Assembly: GCF_002018365.1 (NCBI RefSeq)
Contig: NZ_MVKX01000006.1
Location: forward strand, 124,001 to 188,000
Direction of reading: 5' to 3'
From: Acinetobacter amyesii
Lineage (GTDB): Bacteria > Pseudomonadota > Gammaproteobacteria > Pseudomonadales > Moraxellaceae
Length of the DNA stretch: 64,000 nt
Shown here: positions 10,263 to 20,965 of the stretch, one piece after another
Position numbering within the stretch: position 1 is the stretch's first letter
How the letters are laid out: each line of letters opens with the position of its first letter
Translations under genes and position numbers: made by a program
Notes under the pieces: model-generated
Seen by the model: only the letters and a program-made list of their open reading frames with translations
Told to the model about the DNA's origin: nothing
The model's database searches: none

Positions 10263-10958
10263 TTATGGCAACATCGCTAAATACGTCGATGGGTTTTTAC
10301 GTTGACCATCTTTCACTACTTCGTAATGCAAATGTGGGCCAGTACAACGACCAGTACAACCAACGTTAGCAATATGCTCACCCGCAGCAACACGGTCGCC
10401 TACACGTGCAATTAAGCGTGATGCATGTGCATAACGTGTCAGGTAACCATTACCATGGTTGATTTCAACATATTGGCCATAACCTGTGCCCCAACCTGAT
10501 TTGGTTACAATGCCAGGGCCTGTTGCATAAATAGGTGTGCCACTTGCCGCAGAAAGATCTAAACCTGAATGATTTTCTGCACGACCACCCATGGTACGAC
10601 CACCATAGTTTGAACTCACACGCTTCATGTCTGGAAGTGGGTGGGCAATTAACCATGAATATGGATTATTTGAACTTGCTGAATAGTTTTTAGAGGAAGT
10701 GCTTGAACCGTATTTTTTTGCGATTGTCGCATTGTTGAGTTCAATTGATTTTTCACGAATTTGAACATTCAACTTGGTTTCCGCTGGAACATCAATATCA
10801 TTGCTTTCAGAGTAAGCACCTTGAGACAAAGTGCGAGTTAACTGTTCAATACGATCTGATGATGAGTCTGCTTGATTTAATTCAACTAAATCTGCAAAAG
10901 CGACTGAAGCGGCCGAAGCTGCCAATGAAAACGCCAATAAAATACGTCGTAAATGCAT
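10263..10958 (-). CDS. M23 family metallopeptidase, exported
   Basis: A 231-residue LytM-domain protein that probably acts on peptidoglycan in the periplasm. The N-terminal signal peptide is about MHLRRILLAFSLAASAASVAFA. A low-complexity linker is followed by the M23 domain at about 125-225. The metal ligands appear intact: HSGLDLS gives the H-x3-D motif, and the later HLHYEV gives HxH. So it is a probable active endopeptidase, unlike catalytically dead EnvC/NlpD activators. Divergent from dciA across 106 bases. This gene-dciA-lpxC neighbourhood is the same as around PA4404-PA4406 in Pseudomonas, from memory. Confidence 0.9.
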   Translation of the reverse strand: MHLRRILLAFSLAASAASVAFADLVELNQADSSSDRIEQLTRTLSQGAYSESNDIDVPAETKLNVQIREKSIELNNATIAKKYGSSTSSKNYSASSNNPYSWLIAHPLPDMKRVSSNYGGRTMGGRAENHSGLDLSAASGTPIYATGPGIVTKSGWGTGYGQYVEINHGNGYLTRYAHASRLIARVGDRVAAGEHIANVGCTGRCTGPHLHYEVVKDGQRKNPSTYLAMLP

Positions 10959-11064
10959 AAAAAACCTCTATAAACTGTTCTCTTTTGTTCCTTGTGTGAT
11001 TTCGTCCTTGATATCAGCCGAAAGGAGCGCATAAGATTAAGACATAAACATGTAGGAAATATGT

Positions 11065-11505
11065 ATGTCAGAACCTGTCAACGTCTTTCAACCAACAAGA
11101 AAACACATAAAAACAGGAAACTTGTCGTTTCTCTCAACGCAAGTTGCTGTATGGCAGAAACTTACGAAAATTGTTCAACCGCTATTGCCCCAACCGGATC
11201 AATGGCAAGTTGTTTGTTATATAAATGGTGTACTTATATTAACTGGAGAAAATCAGGCACTGATTAGTCAGTTGGCCTATTTGCAAAAGCAATATATTGC
11301 ACATTTATCACAAATATACGAATTCAAGGATTTGCACAAGATTCAAGTCCGTCTGAGAACTCCGTCTCCAACGCCCCATTCCCCTGAAAAAATTTCAAGA
11401 ACCCTCAGTACAGAAACTCAGGATTTACTCCGTAATGCTGCTGACTTTGTGAGCGACCCTAAGCTTAGCCAAGCAATGCTGCGTTTGGCAAGCAATAAAA
11501 AGTAA
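11065..11505 (+). CDS. dciA: DciA-type replicative helicase loader (DUF721)
   Basis: A 146-residue protein matching the DUF721/DciA pattern: a basic N-terminus, then a KH-like core (about 25-95) with QVVCYINGVLILTGENQAL and a hydrophobic LISQLAYLQKQYI helix. A charged, Pro/Ser-rich C-terminal tail follows. DciA loads DnaB at the origin in bacteria lacking DnaC. Its position beside lpxC and an M23 gene is conserved in Pseudomonadales. The start at 11065 gives MSEPVNVFQPTRK; an upstream alternative in another frame (10992) is not conserved-looking. The call rests on pattern and neighbourhood, not on an alignment. Confidence 0.75.
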   Translation: MSEPVNVFQPTRKHIKTGNLSFLSTQVAVWQKLTKIVQPLLPQPDQWQVVCYINGVLILTGENQALISQLAYLQKQYIAHLSQIYEFKDLHKIQVRLRTPSPTPHSPEKISRTLSTETQDLLRNAADFVSDPKLSQAMLRLASNKK

Positions 11506-11602
11506 CTACCCAGTTGTAACTGACAAATTTGAAAGCTCAGAATGTGACAGACTTAACACTTACAAATGATACAATATAACATCACCATTATAAGACAATG
11601 AC

Positions 11603-12505
11603 TTATGTCACATTCACATAACTAATTGGGCAATCATTAATGTCATCAAATGTTACAATTTCATAGCTGTCTGGATCACTTTTGACATTGCGTAATAACT
11701 GATTATTTAATGCATGACCTGACTTATAGGCATCATATTTCGCAATAATTTGATGACCGAGCAAATATAAATCACCCACAGCATCTAATATTTTGTGACG
11801 AACAAACTCATCCGAGAAGCGTAAGCCCTCTTCATTGACCACACCATTATCATCTACGCCAATGGCATTTTCGAGACTCGCCCCCAAAGCTAAATTATTG
11901 GCTTTGAGGTAATCCAAATCTTTCATAAAGCCAAAAGTCCGCGCTTCACTGACTTCATAGACAAATGTTTCGGTTGAAAAGTCGATGGTTGCCGATTGAA
12001 ATTCTTTCTTAAATGCAGGATGGTCAAAATCAATCGTAAAATTTAATTGGAAACCATCATGCGGTTGAAAGGCAGCACGTTTATCATCAATCAGTGCTTC
12101 AACAGGTTTAAGTATTTTTATGAATTTTTTAGGTGCATTTTGTTCTTGTAGTTCACCTTGCATAAGTAAATAAATGAACGGTCCCGCACTCCCATCCATA
12201 ATAGGCACTTCAGACGCCGACACTTCCACGATCAGGTTATCAATCCCTAAACCCGCAATCGCACTCATAATGTGCTCAATTGTGCCCACCTTGGCGTTTT
12301 CTTGCACCAAGTTAGAACACATGAATGCTTCTTGAATCAGCATAGCATCAGCTGGAATATCAATCGGTGGATTTAAGTCTATACGACGAAACACAATGCC
12401 CCCATCGGCATGATGTGGCACAAAGTTAATCATCACTTTTTGCCCACTATGCAGTCCGATGCCACTCGCTTTCACGATGCGTTTCAGGGTACGTTGTTTC
12501 AACAT
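11603..12505 (-). CDS. lpxC: UDP-3-O-acyl-N-acetylglucosamine deacetylase
   Basis: The zinc deacetylase committing UDP-GlcNAc derivatives to lipid A synthesis. The 300-residue length and beginning [22 protein letters not shown] are typical. Metal-binding residues are visible: His in [17 protein letters not shown] (near residue 79), and His plus Asp in [15 protein letters not shown]. The catalytic-base histidine lies in YKSGHALNN. It follows ftsZ in the cluster but is separated by a perfect terminator, so it likely has its own promoter. The last codons converge with dciA. Confidence 0.97.
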   Translation of the reverse strand: MLKQRTLKRIVKASGIGLHSGQKVMINFVPHHADGGIVFRRIDLNPPIDIPADAMLIQEAFMCSNLVQENAKVGTIEHIMSAIAGLGIDNLIVEVSASEVPIMDGSAGPFIYLLMQGELQEQNAPKKFIKILKPVEALIDDKRAAFQPHDGFQLNFTIDFDHPAFKKEFQSATIDFSTETFVYEVSEARTFGFMKDLDYLKANNLALGASLENAIGVDDNGVVNEEGLRFSDEFVRHKILDAVGDLYLLGHQIIAKYDAYKSGHALNNQLLRNVKSDPDSYEIVTFDDINDCPISYVNVT

Positions 12506-12570
12506 GTGTCTTCTATCATCAGTTCACAAAACCGCTATACGTTAGCATATTTAGCCATTGATAAAAAACA

Positions 12571-12596
12571 AAAAGGTAGCTGATCAGCTACCTTTT
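12571..12596 (-). terminator. Terminator after ftsZ
   Basis: A 26-base perfect palindrome (AAAAGGTAGCTGA and its complement) lies 35 bases past the ftsZ stop. It marks the end of the division cluster before lpxC. Confidence 0.85.
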
Positions 12597-12630
12597 GTAA
12601 TCAATAGACATTTAAGTCATTGAATTTGTT

Positions 12631-13821
12631 TTATTTACGTTGCTGATTTTTCAAGTAGTCTTGAATACTCATTGGCGTAGGACGTGAATTCGATGCTGAC
12701 GCCGCCGCAGCCGCCGGAGCTACTGCTTCATTGTGCTGACGTTGAATCGCTGGTACATCATCTTCATCTACAGGAGCTTGTGCAGAAGCGACTGTACGCG
12801 TTGCTTGTGCAACTGGGCGTTTCACAGGCTCAGCAGAATCGGCAGAATTACGGGTTAAACCCGTTGCAATCACCGTTACGCTGATTTCATCACGTGCATC
12901 TGGATCAAATACCGTACCGTAGAACACTTGACCTTCATCAAGATCCACAATTTGGTTCACTACATCTGTGATTTCTTCAATTTCACCGAAGGTTACGTCA
13001 TCGCCACCTGTTACGTTAATCAAAATGCCTTTTGCATTCATGATGGTCACGTTATCTAACAATGGGCTGCGGATCGCTTGTTCAGCAGCTTGACGTGCAC
13101 GGTTTTCACCACGGCCTGAACCTGCACCCATCATGGCATAACCACGTGTACTCATCGCAGTTTTCAAATCGGCGAAGTCAAGGTTGATATGACCAGGACG
13201 CACCACAAGATCGAAGATACTACGTACAGCATTTAACAGTACGTCGTCTGCTTTTTTGTAAGCATCTTTCATCGAGATATCACGGAACACTTTTAGCAGG
13301 CGTTGGTTCGGAATAATAATCAGAGAATCAACATGTTGCTCAAGTGCTTCGATACCTTTCTCAGCAGATTGCTGACGACGTTTACCTTCAAAGTTAAACG
13401 GAGTCGTCACCACACCTACCGTTAAGATACCCATTTCTTTGGCAATTTCAGCAACAACTGGCGCAGCACCTGTACCTGTACCACCACCCATACCTGCAGT
13501 CACGAACACCATGTCCGTTCCTTCAAGGTGTTGGCGAATCAACTCACGGCTTTCTTCAGCAGCAGTTTGACCCACTTGTGGATTTGCACCTGCACCCAAA
13601 CCACGGGTACTTTGCTCACCCAGTTGGATTTTAAATTGTGCATTCATGCGATCGAGTGCTTGTTTGTCTGTATTGGCACAAACAAATTTCACACCCTCGA
13701 TATCTGATTCCAACATGTGTTGCACAGCGTTACCGCCAGCACCACCTACACCGAATACTGTGAAACGGGCTTGACCGTTGCTGTCGCTTTGATCATCTTC
13801 TAAAAATTCAAATGAGGCCAT
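12631..13821 (-). CDS. ftsZ: Cell division GTPase FtsZ
   Basis: The tubulin homologue that polymerises into the Z-ring. The 396-residue protein has the nucleotide-binding start [14 protein letters not shown], the tubulin signature GGGTGTG at 112-118 and the synergy region [12 protein letters not shown] variable Ala/Pro/Gln-rich linker (about 325-380) precedes a C-terminal peptide [13 protein letters not shown], which would bind FtsA and ZipA. It lies downstream of ftsA by 159 bases, a gap that may contain an extra ftsZ promoter. Nothing is missing. Confidence 0.98.
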   Translation of the reverse strand: MASFEFLEDDQSDSNGQARFTVFGVGGAGGNAVQHMLESDIEGVKFVCANTDKQALDRMNAQFKIQLGEQSTRGLGAGANPQVGQTAAEESRELIRQHLEGTDMVFVTAGMGGGTGTGAAPVVAEIAKEMGILTVGVVTTPFNFEGKRRQQSAEKGIEALEQHVDSLIIIPNQRLLKVFRDISMKDAYKKADDVLLNAVRSIFDLVVRPGHINLDFADLKTAMSTRGYAMMGAGSGRGENRARQAAEQAIRSPLLDNVTIMNAKGILINVTGGDDVTFGEIEEITDVVNQIVDLDEGQVFYGTVFDPDARDEISVTVIATGLTRNSADSAEPVKRPVAQATRTVASAQAPVDEDDVPAIQRQHNEAVAPAAAAASASNSRPTPMSIQDYLKNQQRK

Positions 13822-13980
13822 GCCTAAAAAATTCCTAATTCATAATTGGCAGACACTTCAGCCCGTATACTGCCTTGATCTTAATAAAAATTGTTTTTTA
13901 GAATGCTGTCCAAGTTCCAGCTTGTCAAGTACAAGCAATAATCCGTACAACTTCCCAACAATATTCCCAAATATTTCAAC

Positions 13981-15243
13981 TTAAAAGATCGACTTCAAGG
14001 TGTCATTGAAGCCCGACCATGCACGTTTTACCCGATTCAATACTGAAAGTTTTTCCGTATCTTCTGGCTCAACGATCGTATCTTGTGTTTCGCTTTGACT
14101 GAAAATTAACAGACCTGCGGCAGTCGCGTATTGTGAACGACGTAAAGCGGCTTGCTGTTGATCATCGGCATACACTTGCATAGGTGGATTACCTAAATGT
14201 GCAGAGACACCTAAAATCCGACGTGCAAATGTCACCATCCCTTCAATTTGGCAGGCATCACCTGTGAGTACAACACCATGGTATAAACCATGAATCGCAC
14301 CATGATCGACCAATTCATTACGCACTTGATTAAAGATTTCTTCATAGCGCGCAATAATAATTTCGGTCAGTTCAATTCGGCTAATGGTTTGTGGACCATC
14401 AATCCCTTGGAACTGAATCATACTTTCAGGTTTAACCACTTTCAGGTCAACACAACCATACAACAGCTTAATGCGTTCCGCTTCTTCTGTTGTTGTTTGC
14501 AATACAGCAGCAATATCACGTGTTACATGCTCACCGCCACGTTGCAAGGTGTGTGTCATCGCCAAGCGACCATCTAAATACACCGCGATATTGGTCGTAC
14601 CTGCACCAATATCAACCAAGCACACACCATATTCTTTTTCATCTTTAAGCAAGCTGGCTTCAGCTGTTGCTAATGATGAAATGACCATGCGTTCAACACC
14701 AATATTGGCGCCTTTTAATGCACGATCCAAATTCTGCATGGTGCTGATGGGCAACATCATCAAATGATAATGCCCTGTCATACTCCGTGCTGACATGCGA
14801 ATCGGGTTTAATACCCACTCAGGTTCATCATCTAGTTCAAAACCTAAAGGTACAGCACTCACCAAATAGTGGTCAGACGTTAAATGACTGGCTTTGGCCA
14901 GTTCTAATGCACGCACCACTTCATTGGTGGTAATCGCATGGTCATTATTTTCAATTGGAGTGCGACCAGAGGCATAAAAACTTTTTAGTTCAGCACTTGG
15001 AATGGAAATCCACGCAGAATGTACACGACATTCCGCCATATCTTCCGCTTCCTGCACTGCATTTTTAATTGCGGTAACAACTTTATCGAGACTGACAATT
15101 TTCCCTTTATTCATGCCGCGGTTACGAGCGGTCGCCATCCCTACCACTTGGATATTGTCTGGCGCGTGTACCTTACCAATCAAAACTGAAACTTTGTGTG
15201 TCCCAATGTCAATCGCAACAACCGAGGGAACAGCTTCATTCAT
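13981..15243 (-). CDS. ftsA: Cell division protein FtsA
   Basis: The actin-fold membrane tether of the Z-ring. The 420 residues begin MNEAVPSVVAIDIGTHKVSVLIG (phosphate-1 loop). There is a second phosphate loop in CLVDIGAGTTNIAVY (about 205-220) and an adenosine motif region GVVLTGDACQIEGM. The amphipathic C-terminal helix RVKRAWSGFNDTLKSIF would bind the membrane. It sits between ftsQ and ftsZ in the standard order. Confidence 0.97.
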   Translation of the reverse strand: MNEAVPSVVAIDIGTHKVSVLIGKVHAPDNIQVVGMATARNRGMNKGKIVSLDKVVTAIKNAVQEAEDMAECRVHSAWISIPSAELKSFYASGRTPIENNDHAITTNEVVRALELAKASHLTSDHYLVSAVPLGFELDDEPEWVLNPIRMSARSMTGHYHLMMLPISTMQNLDRALKGANIGVERMVISSLATAEASLLKDEKEYGVCLVDIGAGTTNIAVYLDGRLAMTHTLQRGGEHVTRDIAAVLQTTTEEAERIKLLYGCVDLKVVKPESMIQFQGIDGPQTISRIELTEIIIARYEEIFNQVRNELVDHGAIHGLYHGVVLTGDACQIEGMVTFARRILGVSAHLGNPPMQVYADDQQQAALRRSQYATAAGLLIFSQSETQDTIVEPEDTEKLSVLNRVKRAWSGFNDTLKSIF

Positions 15244-15311
15244 TATTTACTACTACCATTCACATGTTTGTTTAATTTATGGCTTAAAGCCTCTACTTAT
15301 AAAGCCGATCA

Positions 15312-16166
15312 TTATGGCTTTACCGGCGCTGCATTCGCAATGCCTATGTCATCACTGGTTACAACAAACTGACCATTTACCGACTTTGCTGGCACAGAGT
15401 TTTTCCATTGAATCGCTAAACCATTTCGGTAGCGCAAATCGATGGCAGAAATTCGTGGCCAAACAGGTTTTAAGTCACTGTGTGCTAGATAACTTAAACG
15501 CTGCAACTTACTCATGGTCTGATCTTGATCGACAATCACGCGTAAGCCTGAATCAAACTGCATAAACCAAGTCATTCGTTCGGTTAAATATAATTCTTTT
15601 AAACGAATGCCAACAGGTATAAATAATTGATTAATTTCATTATAGCGACGCATCATCATTTTGGACTGACTCGTCGGCCCATGCAATAACGGCAAATTCT
15701 GATGATTGGTCGGGGTTAATTCGGCAAATACATCACCACTGTCGCTTAACAGTCGCCCAGTTCCCCAACGTGCAATCGCCTGACGCGGCATCACCCGTAC
15801 ACGAATTGCATTTGGCCAAGCACGCGATACCACCACGCGATCGACCCAAGAGATTTCTAAAGTACGGTCACGAATGACACGTAAATCAGAGGTAAAATAA
15901 TTTTGAGTCATCATCGGTGAAACGTATGACATCACTTGTTGTTTTTCTTGGGCGCTACGCACACCCACCACATCAAGTTCAGCCACACGTGCATCCGTCA
16001 TGACTTTATATAGCCCCCAAATTCCTGCAATCAAAACCACACATGCAATAAACAACAACAGCCATCCACCCACATTGGTAAGCTTTTCCTTACGTGTCGG
16101 TGGTTTGTCATGTATCGATGTCGTTGCTGCACGTTTACGGCGCATAGACGCAGGAAGTTGAGCCAT
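15312..16166 (-). CDS. ftsQ: Cell division protein FtsQ
   Basis: A bitopic inner-membrane divisome protein that links FtsA/FtsK to FtsL/FtsB. The 284 residues have a short basic cytosolic N-terminus (RRKRAATTSIHDKPPTRKEK) and one membrane helix at about 33-54 (GGWLLLFIACVVLIAGIWGLYKV). The periplasmic POTRA domain at about 57-128 (VAELDVVGVRSAQEK) is followed by the beta domain. The start codon is 3 bases after the ddl stop, so translation is probably coupled. FtsQ is poorly conserved in sequence, but the topology and position are decisive. Confidence 0.95.
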   Translation of the reverse strand: MAQLPASMRRKRAATTSIHDKPPTRKEKLTNVGGWLLLFIACVVLIAGIWGLYKVMTDARVAELDVVGVRSAQEKQQVMSYVSPMMTQNYFTSDLRVIRDRTLEISWVDRVVVSRAWPNAIRVRVMPRQAIARWGTGRLLSDSGDVFAELTPTNHQNLPLLHGPTSQSKMMMRRYNEINQLFIPVGIRLKELYLTERMTWFMQFDSGLRVIVDQDQTMSKLQRLSYLAHSDLKPVWPRISAIDLRYRNGLAIQWKNSVPAKSVNGQFVVTSDDIGIANAAPVKP

Positions 16167-16169
16167 AAT

Positions 16170-17099
16170 TTAGTGTGCCGCACCTGTTAGGGTTTGTTCC
16201 AAAATTGCGACACAAAGATCATCAAAACTAAAACCTACGGCATTGGCTGCTTTTGGCACTAGAGAATGACTGGTCATACCCGGAACGGTATTTACCTCAA
16301 GTAACCAGAAGTTTCCTTCTGCATCTTGCATCGCGTCAATACGACCCCAACCACTCGCACCTACCGCTTGGAAAGCGCGTAAAGATAAAGCTTGTAGACG
16401 CTTTTCTTCATCTTCAGTCAAGCCACATGGAATACCATATTGCACATCGTTACGGTTATATTTCGCTTCGTAATCGTAAAAAGCCACATCTGCAGGCGGC
16501 TCTAAACGAATCACAGGTAATGCCTGACCATTTAAAATCACAATGGTAAATTCACGTCCGGTAATCCATTTTTCAGCCATCACGACGGCATCATGCTGGG
16601 TCGCTTTTGCAATTGCGGTTGCAAAGTCTTCAATTTTTTCAACTTTGCTCATACCAATGCTTGAGCCTTCATGCACCGGCTTGATGATAAATGGCAAACC
16701 AATTGAATCTACAATTTCTTGTAAATCTGAATCTTTGCTGACAATACGATAAGGTGCTGTCGGTAGTTCTGAACCTTGCCAAACTTGTTTAGTTTTGACT
16801 TTATCCATACCAATCGCCGAGCCTTGAACGCCCGTTCCAGTGTACGGAATGTTTAACCATTCTAAAGTACCCTGAATTTGACCATCTTCACCACCACGGC
16901 CATGAAGGACGATAAATGCACGGTCATAAGCCACCAACTCAGTTACACTGCGTTGCTGCGGATCGAATGCTTCGGCATTTACACCCGAACGCACCAATGC
17001 TTCAAGTACAGCTTTACCACTATCGAGAGAAACCTCACGTTCGGCAGATTTCCCACCTAATAACACGGCAACTTTGCCGAATTTTGAAGCATTTGACAC
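16170..17099 (-). CDS. ddl: D-alanine--D-alanine ligase
   Basis: ATP-grasp enzyme making the D-Ala-D-Ala end of the peptidoglycan stem. The 309 residues start with KVAVLLGGKSAEREVSLDSG, the family's first signature. ATP-grasp elements follow: KPVHEGSSIGMSKV (about 142-155), then FTIVILNGQALPVIRLEP and LEVNTVPGMTSHSLVPKAA with the Mg ligands. It lies between murC and ftsQ, the usual DdlB location. Confidence 0.97.
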   Translation of the reverse strand: MSNASKFGKVAVLLGGKSAEREVSLDSGKAVLEALVRSGVNAEAFDPQQRSVTELVAYDRAFIVLHGRGGEDGQIQGTLEWLNIPYTGTGVQGSAIGMDKVKTKQVWQGSELPTAPYRIVSKDSDLQEIVDSIGLPFIIKPVHEGSSIGMSKVEKIEDFATAIAKATQHDAVVMAEKWITGREFTIVILNGQALPVIRLEPPADVAFYDYEAKYNRNDVQYGIPCGLTEDEEKRLQALSLRAFQAVGASGWGRIDAMQDAEGNFWLLEVNTVPGMTSHSLVPKAANAVGFSFDDLCVAILEQTLTGAAH

Positions 17100-17158
17100 G
17101 TTTATATCCTTAAACTTTTATCTACGGTCTAAACAAACTTTGGATCACCCAGCGGTAA

Positions 17159-18607
17159 TCATTTTACATAGAGATTGTTTTGAGCAAGTTCGATTGAGAT
17201 TGCTCCAACATTACCTGCGCCCTGTGTTAATAACAAGTCATTTGCTTGTAACACTTTTTTCATTACTGCTTGTAAGTTGCCTTCTACTGGATCGATGAGA
17301 ATCGGCTCAACCTCACCACGTAGACGAATGCTTCGAGCCAATGCACGGCTATCCGCACCCACAATTGGCTTTTCACCCGCAGGATAAACTTCTAATAACA
17401 ACAATTGATCGACTTGTGACAAGACATCGACGAAGTCATCAAAACAGTCACGCGTACGACTAAAACGGTGTGGCTGGAACATCATCACCAAACGACGATC
17501 TGGATGACTTGCACGTGCCGCTTTAATGGTCGCTTCCACTTCTTTTGGATGGTGACCATAGTCATCGACCAATTTCACCAAGCCATCTTCAACTTCAAAT
17601 TCGCCTTGTACTTGGAAACGACGACCTACGCCACTGAAGCTTTCTAAGGCACGCGCAATCGCAGCATCAGAAACGCCTTCATCCGTTGCAATACCAATCG
17701 CTGCCAAGGCATTTAAGATATTATGAAGACCCGGCAAGTTAATGGTTAAACGTAACGGCTCACGGTCTTTACGCAAAACGGTAAAGTGTGATTGCATGCC
17801 TTCTTGAGCCACATCAACAGCACGAATATCGTTGTCTTCATTGAAACCATAAGTCACGACAGGACGACCAATACGCGGCATAATTTCACGGATGTTGGCA
17901 TCATCACCACACATCACAGCTAAACCGTAAAATGGAAGACGCTGTAAAAATTGTACGAAGGTATCTTTCAATACATCGAAACTACCGCCATAGGTATCCA
18001 TATGGTCAGCATCGATATTGGTGACAATCGTTGCCATCGGCTGTAAATGCAGGAATGACGCATCTGATTCGTCCGCTTCAGCTACGATATAACGGCTTGC
18101 ACCCAATGCAGCATTCACACCGGTACGATTCAACAAACCACCAATGACATAAGTTGGATCCAGATTTTCTTCTGCCAACATGCAGGTCACCAGACTGGTT
18201 GTCGTGGTTTTACCATGCGTCCCAGCAACGGCAATACCATGACGGTAACGCATTAATTCACCCAACATTTCTGCACGACGTACAACAGGTGTACGGGTTT
18301 CAATCGCCGCTTTCACTTCTGGGTTTTCAGAATCAATGGCTGTCGATACCACGATGACATTGGCGCCTTGAATATTTTCAGCAGCATGACCGATGAAAAC
18401 TTGAATGCCGTTTTCTTCAAGCTGAGCCGTGGTTTTCGACGCTTTAATATCTGAACCTGAAACTTTATAGCCTTGGTTTTTCAATACTTCGGCAATACCG
18501 CACATGCCCGCACCACCAATCCCAATAAAATGGATGTGTTTAATACGGCGCATTTCTGGCACTTTAATGAGCTTTTTCGCTTGATCGGCAGGCGTTGATG
18601 GAGACAT
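17159..18607 (-). CDS. murC: UDP-N-acetylmuramate--L-alanine ligase
   Basis: Adds L-Ala to UDP-MurNAc, the first amino acid of the peptide stem. The 482 residues carry the N-terminal Rossmann start [19 protein letters not shown], the Mur ligase P-loop [13 protein letters not shown] (about 122-134) and the central [12 protein letters not shown] metal motif. The C-terminal domain holds [15 protein letters not shown] and [10 protein letters not shown]. It sits 14 bases downstream of murG and is cotranscribed with it. Confidence 0.98.
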   Translation of the reverse strand: MSPSTPADQAKKLIKVPEMRRIKHIHFIGIGGAGMCGIAEVLKNQGYKVSGSDIKASKTTAQLEENGIQVFIGHAAENIQGANVIVVSTAIDSENPEVKAAIETRTPVVRRAEMLGELMRYRHGIAVAGTHGKTTTTSLVTCMLAEENLDPTYVIGGLLNRTGVNAALGASRYIVAEADESDASFLHLQPMATIVTNIDADHMDTYGGSFDVLKDTFVQFLQRLPFYGLAVMCGDDANIREIMPRIGRPVVTYGFNEDNDIRAVDVAQEGMQSHFTVLRKDREPLRLTINLPGLHNILNALAAIGIATDEGVSDAAIARALESFSGVGRRFQVQGEFEVEDGLVKLVDDYGHHPKEVEATIKAARASHPDRRLVMMFQPHRFSRTRDCFDDFVDVLSQVDQLLLLEVYPAGEKPIVGADSRALARSIRLRGEVEPILIDPVEGNLQAVMKKVLQANDLLLTQGAGNVGAISIELAQNNLYVK

Positions 18608-18621
18608 AGATTACTCGAATT

Positions 18622-19719
18622 TTACAAATCTTGAATTAAACCAACCACGTGCTGTGTCGCATCGGGTTGTGCCTGTTGTCGAGCCTTAACCGCCATTTCC
18701 ATAAGTCGTTGGCGATTCATCAGCGGCTTCAACAACGCTGTTAAACTTTCTGCGGTCATGTCCGCTTGTGGGCAAATTTTTGCGGCATTGATATTGGCCA
18801 AGAATCCGGCATTTGCAGTTTGATGGTCATCCACTGCACTTGGCAGAGGAACAAACACGGCTGCTACACCCGCTGTCGCAATTTCGGTGACGGTTAGCGC
18901 ACCAGCACGGCAGATAATTAAATCCGCTGCAGAATAGGCTGCTGCCATATCTTCAATAAACGGCTGAACGTCAACTTGCATATGTTCAGGTGCATTTGCA
19001 TAACGAGCCAATGTGCTTTCAGCATTATTTTGACCACACTGGTGATATACACTGAGGGGCTGTTCTAATTGCTGCAAGGCAGCCGGCACACATTCATTTA
19101 AGGCACGTGCGCCCAATGAGCCACCCACAATTAAAACCCGTAATGGCAACCCAGCTTTTTCACGCTCTTGGTAACGCCATGACGGATTTAAAATTTCTGT
19201 AATTTCTTTACGCACAGGATTCCCTGTGGTCACGATTTTATCTTGTGCAGGAAAGGTATTTGGAAATGCCTGACAAACAATTTTGGCTACACGTGACAAC
19301 TGCGTATTGGTAAAACCTGCCACCGCATTTTGTTCATGGATAATGACCGGAATGCCCAATGCACGAGCCGCCAAGCCACCCGGCCCAGCCACATACCCCC
19401 CAAAGCCTGCAACTGCATCCACTTTGAGTTGTTTCATATAACGCATGGCACTCAAAGTGGCTTTGAGAATTTTAAACGGTGCCATCAGCTTACGCACGAC
19501 TCCATTGCCGCGCACGCCTTGGATATCAATTTGATAAATTGGAATATTATGATTTTTAAGCAGGCGATTTTCCATGCCTGTTGGCGTTGCAAGCCAAGAA
19601 ACTTCACAACCTTGTTGTTGCAACTCTTTGGCAACAGCGAGCGCTGGAAAGACGTGACCACCGGTTCCGGCAGCCATCATCATGACATGTTTCGGCTTTA
19701 CTTGCGTTACTTCGGTCAC
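18622..19719 (-). CDS. murG: Undecaprenyl-PP-MurNAc-pentapeptide GlcNAc transferase
   Basis: The GT-B glycosyltransferase that makes lipid II at the inner face of the membrane. The 365 residues contain the glycine-rich AAGTGGHVFPALAVA loop, GFGGYVAGPGGLAA, and the C-domain loop VGGSLGARALNE. The UDP-GlcNAc-binding patch ICRAGALTVTEIA (about 265-277) is also present. It is the first gene of the minus-strand run toward ftsZ; the 300-base region upstream probably holds the cluster promoter. Confidence 0.98.
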   Translation of the reverse strand: MTEVTQVKPKHVMMMAAGTGGHVFPALAVAKELQQQGCEVSWLATPTGMENRLLKNHNIPIYQIDIQGVRGNGVVRKLMAPFKILKATLSAMRYMKQLKVDAVAGFGGYVAGPGGLAARALGIPVIIHEQNAVAGFTNTQLSRVAKIVCQAFPNTFPAQDKIVTTGNPVRKEITEILNPSWRYQEREKAGLPLRVLIVGGSLGARALNECVPAALQQLEQPLSVYHQCGQNNAESTLARYANAPEHMQVDVQPFIEDMAAAYSAADLIICRAGALTVTEIATAGVAAVFVPLPSAVDDHQTANAGFLANINAAKICPQADMTAESLTALLKPLMNRQRLMEMAVKARQQAQPDATQHVVGLIQDL

Positions 19720-20020
19720 TGTCTAATTCTTCAATTCTAAAAGAGGCTAATGATATTCGATTTTAAGCAAACAATTGTAATCACAAACGCATGACCGTGA
19801 AAGGTAATTTACTTTTTTTCAACAGGCGTATGATTGTTTTTTTCTACTATTTTAAAAGTTTAAACTAGTTTTATTATTAATCTATGAGAATTGAAAAAAA
19901 ATCAGACAATTTTTCACTTTAATTGCATTCACTTACAGTTTTTTTGCTTTTTAAGCTCCCCTCCCCTTAGCGCAGGACAAAAAAGAGCCCGTTAAGGACT
20001 CTTTTAAATCTAGTGCAAAA
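19720..20020. other. Intergenic region upstream of murG
   Basis: About 300 bases of very AT-rich sequence. It contains the gshB terminator at its right end and presumably the promoter driving murG and the downstream division genes. No gene or clear operator was seen. Confidence 0.6.
19979..20005 (-). terminator. Terminator of gshB
   Basis: The stem AAAAGAG / CTCTTTT continues after a one-base mismatch into CC/GG. On the minus strand it is followed by T6, and it lies 15 bases after the gshB stop. Confidence 0.75.
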
Positions 20021-20965
20021 TTAAGCTTTTAAACCTGCCTCAAGGACATCAAATAAATCATCGGCAATCGAGGTACCAAATTGCGCATCAATTTCACGTA
20101 CGCAGGTTGGACTGGTGACATTGATTTCAGTCACGTAATTACCAATCACATCCAAACCAACAAACACTAAACCTTTTTCACGAAGAAATGGCCCGACTTT
20201 GGCTGCAATGGCTTTATCATTTTCAGTCAATGGACGTGCTTCGCCCAAACCACCTGCCGCCAAGTTGCCACGCACTTCACCATTTTGCGGAATACGCGCC
20301 AAACAATACGGTACGGGTTCGCCATTGATCATCAAGATGCGCTTGTCGCCATCCACAATTTCTGGGATGTATCGCTGCGCCATAATCGGCTGTGTGCCGT
20401 TATTGGTCAGGATTTCAATAGTTGAACCAATGTTTACGCCATCTTGGTATAAACGGAAAATGCCCATACCGCCCATACCGTCTAATGGTTTCACGATCAC
20501 ATCGCCATGTTCTTGTAAAAATTCACGAATCAGACTTTGCTGTGAAGTCACCAAGGTTGGTACTTGAAGTTCAGGGAATTGCGTCGCAAACAATTTTTCA
20601 TTGCAGTCACGTAGACTTTGTGGCTTGTTAATAATCCATGCGCCTTCGCGTTCAGCCTGTTCCAAAATATAGGTGGTGTAGACAAAGTTCATGTCAAACG
20701 GCGGATCTTTACGCATCAAAACCACATCATAAGCAGCAATTGATTCTTTTTGCTTTTCGCCGAGTTCATAATAGTGATTGTAGTCTTCAAAAACTTTTAG
20801 CGGTGAAATCAAACCAAAGGCTTTGCCTTGATCGATATATAAATCTTGCTGTAATGCATAGCCTAGCTCATGTCCACGACGTGCTGCTGCCCATAGCATC
20901 GCCATTGAGGTATCTTTTTTTAGGTTTACATTTTCGATGGGATCCATCACAACAAGTACACGCAT
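20021..20965 (-). CDS. gshB: Glutathione synthetase
   Basis: ATP-grasp enzyme joining gamma-glutamylcysteine and glycine. The 314-residue length is standard. The N-terminal domain starts VLVVMDPIENVNLKKDTSMAM. ATP-grasp signatures include VKPLDGMGGMGIFRL (about 157-171), QRYIPEIVDGDKRILMI, and the C-terminal EINVTSPTCVREID with the metal ligands. The partner gene gshA is in the same window at 49333-50910 but unlinked. It is a single-gene unit with its own terminator. Confidence 0.98.
   Translation of the reverse strand: MRVLVVMDPIENVNLKKDTSMAMLWAAARRGHELGYALQQDLYIDQGKAFGLISPLKVFEDYNHYYELGEKQKESIAAYDVVLMRKDPPFDMNFVYTTYILEQAEREGAWIINKPQSLRDCNEKLFATQFPELQVPTLVTSQQSLIREFLQEHGDVIVKPLDGMGGMGIFRLYQDGVNIGSTIEILTNNGTQPIMAQRYIPEIVDGDKRILMINGEPVPYCLARIPQNGEVRGNLAAGGLGEARPLTENDKAIAAKVGPFLREKGLVFVGLDVIGNYVTEINVTSPTCVREIDAQFGTSIADDLFDVLEAGLKA

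Noticed and set aside
14290..15565. Several overlapping plus-strand open frames over ftsA and ftsQ
   Set aside because: The minus-strand genes are complete and conserved; these frames lack Shine-Dalgarno sequences and recognisable proteins.
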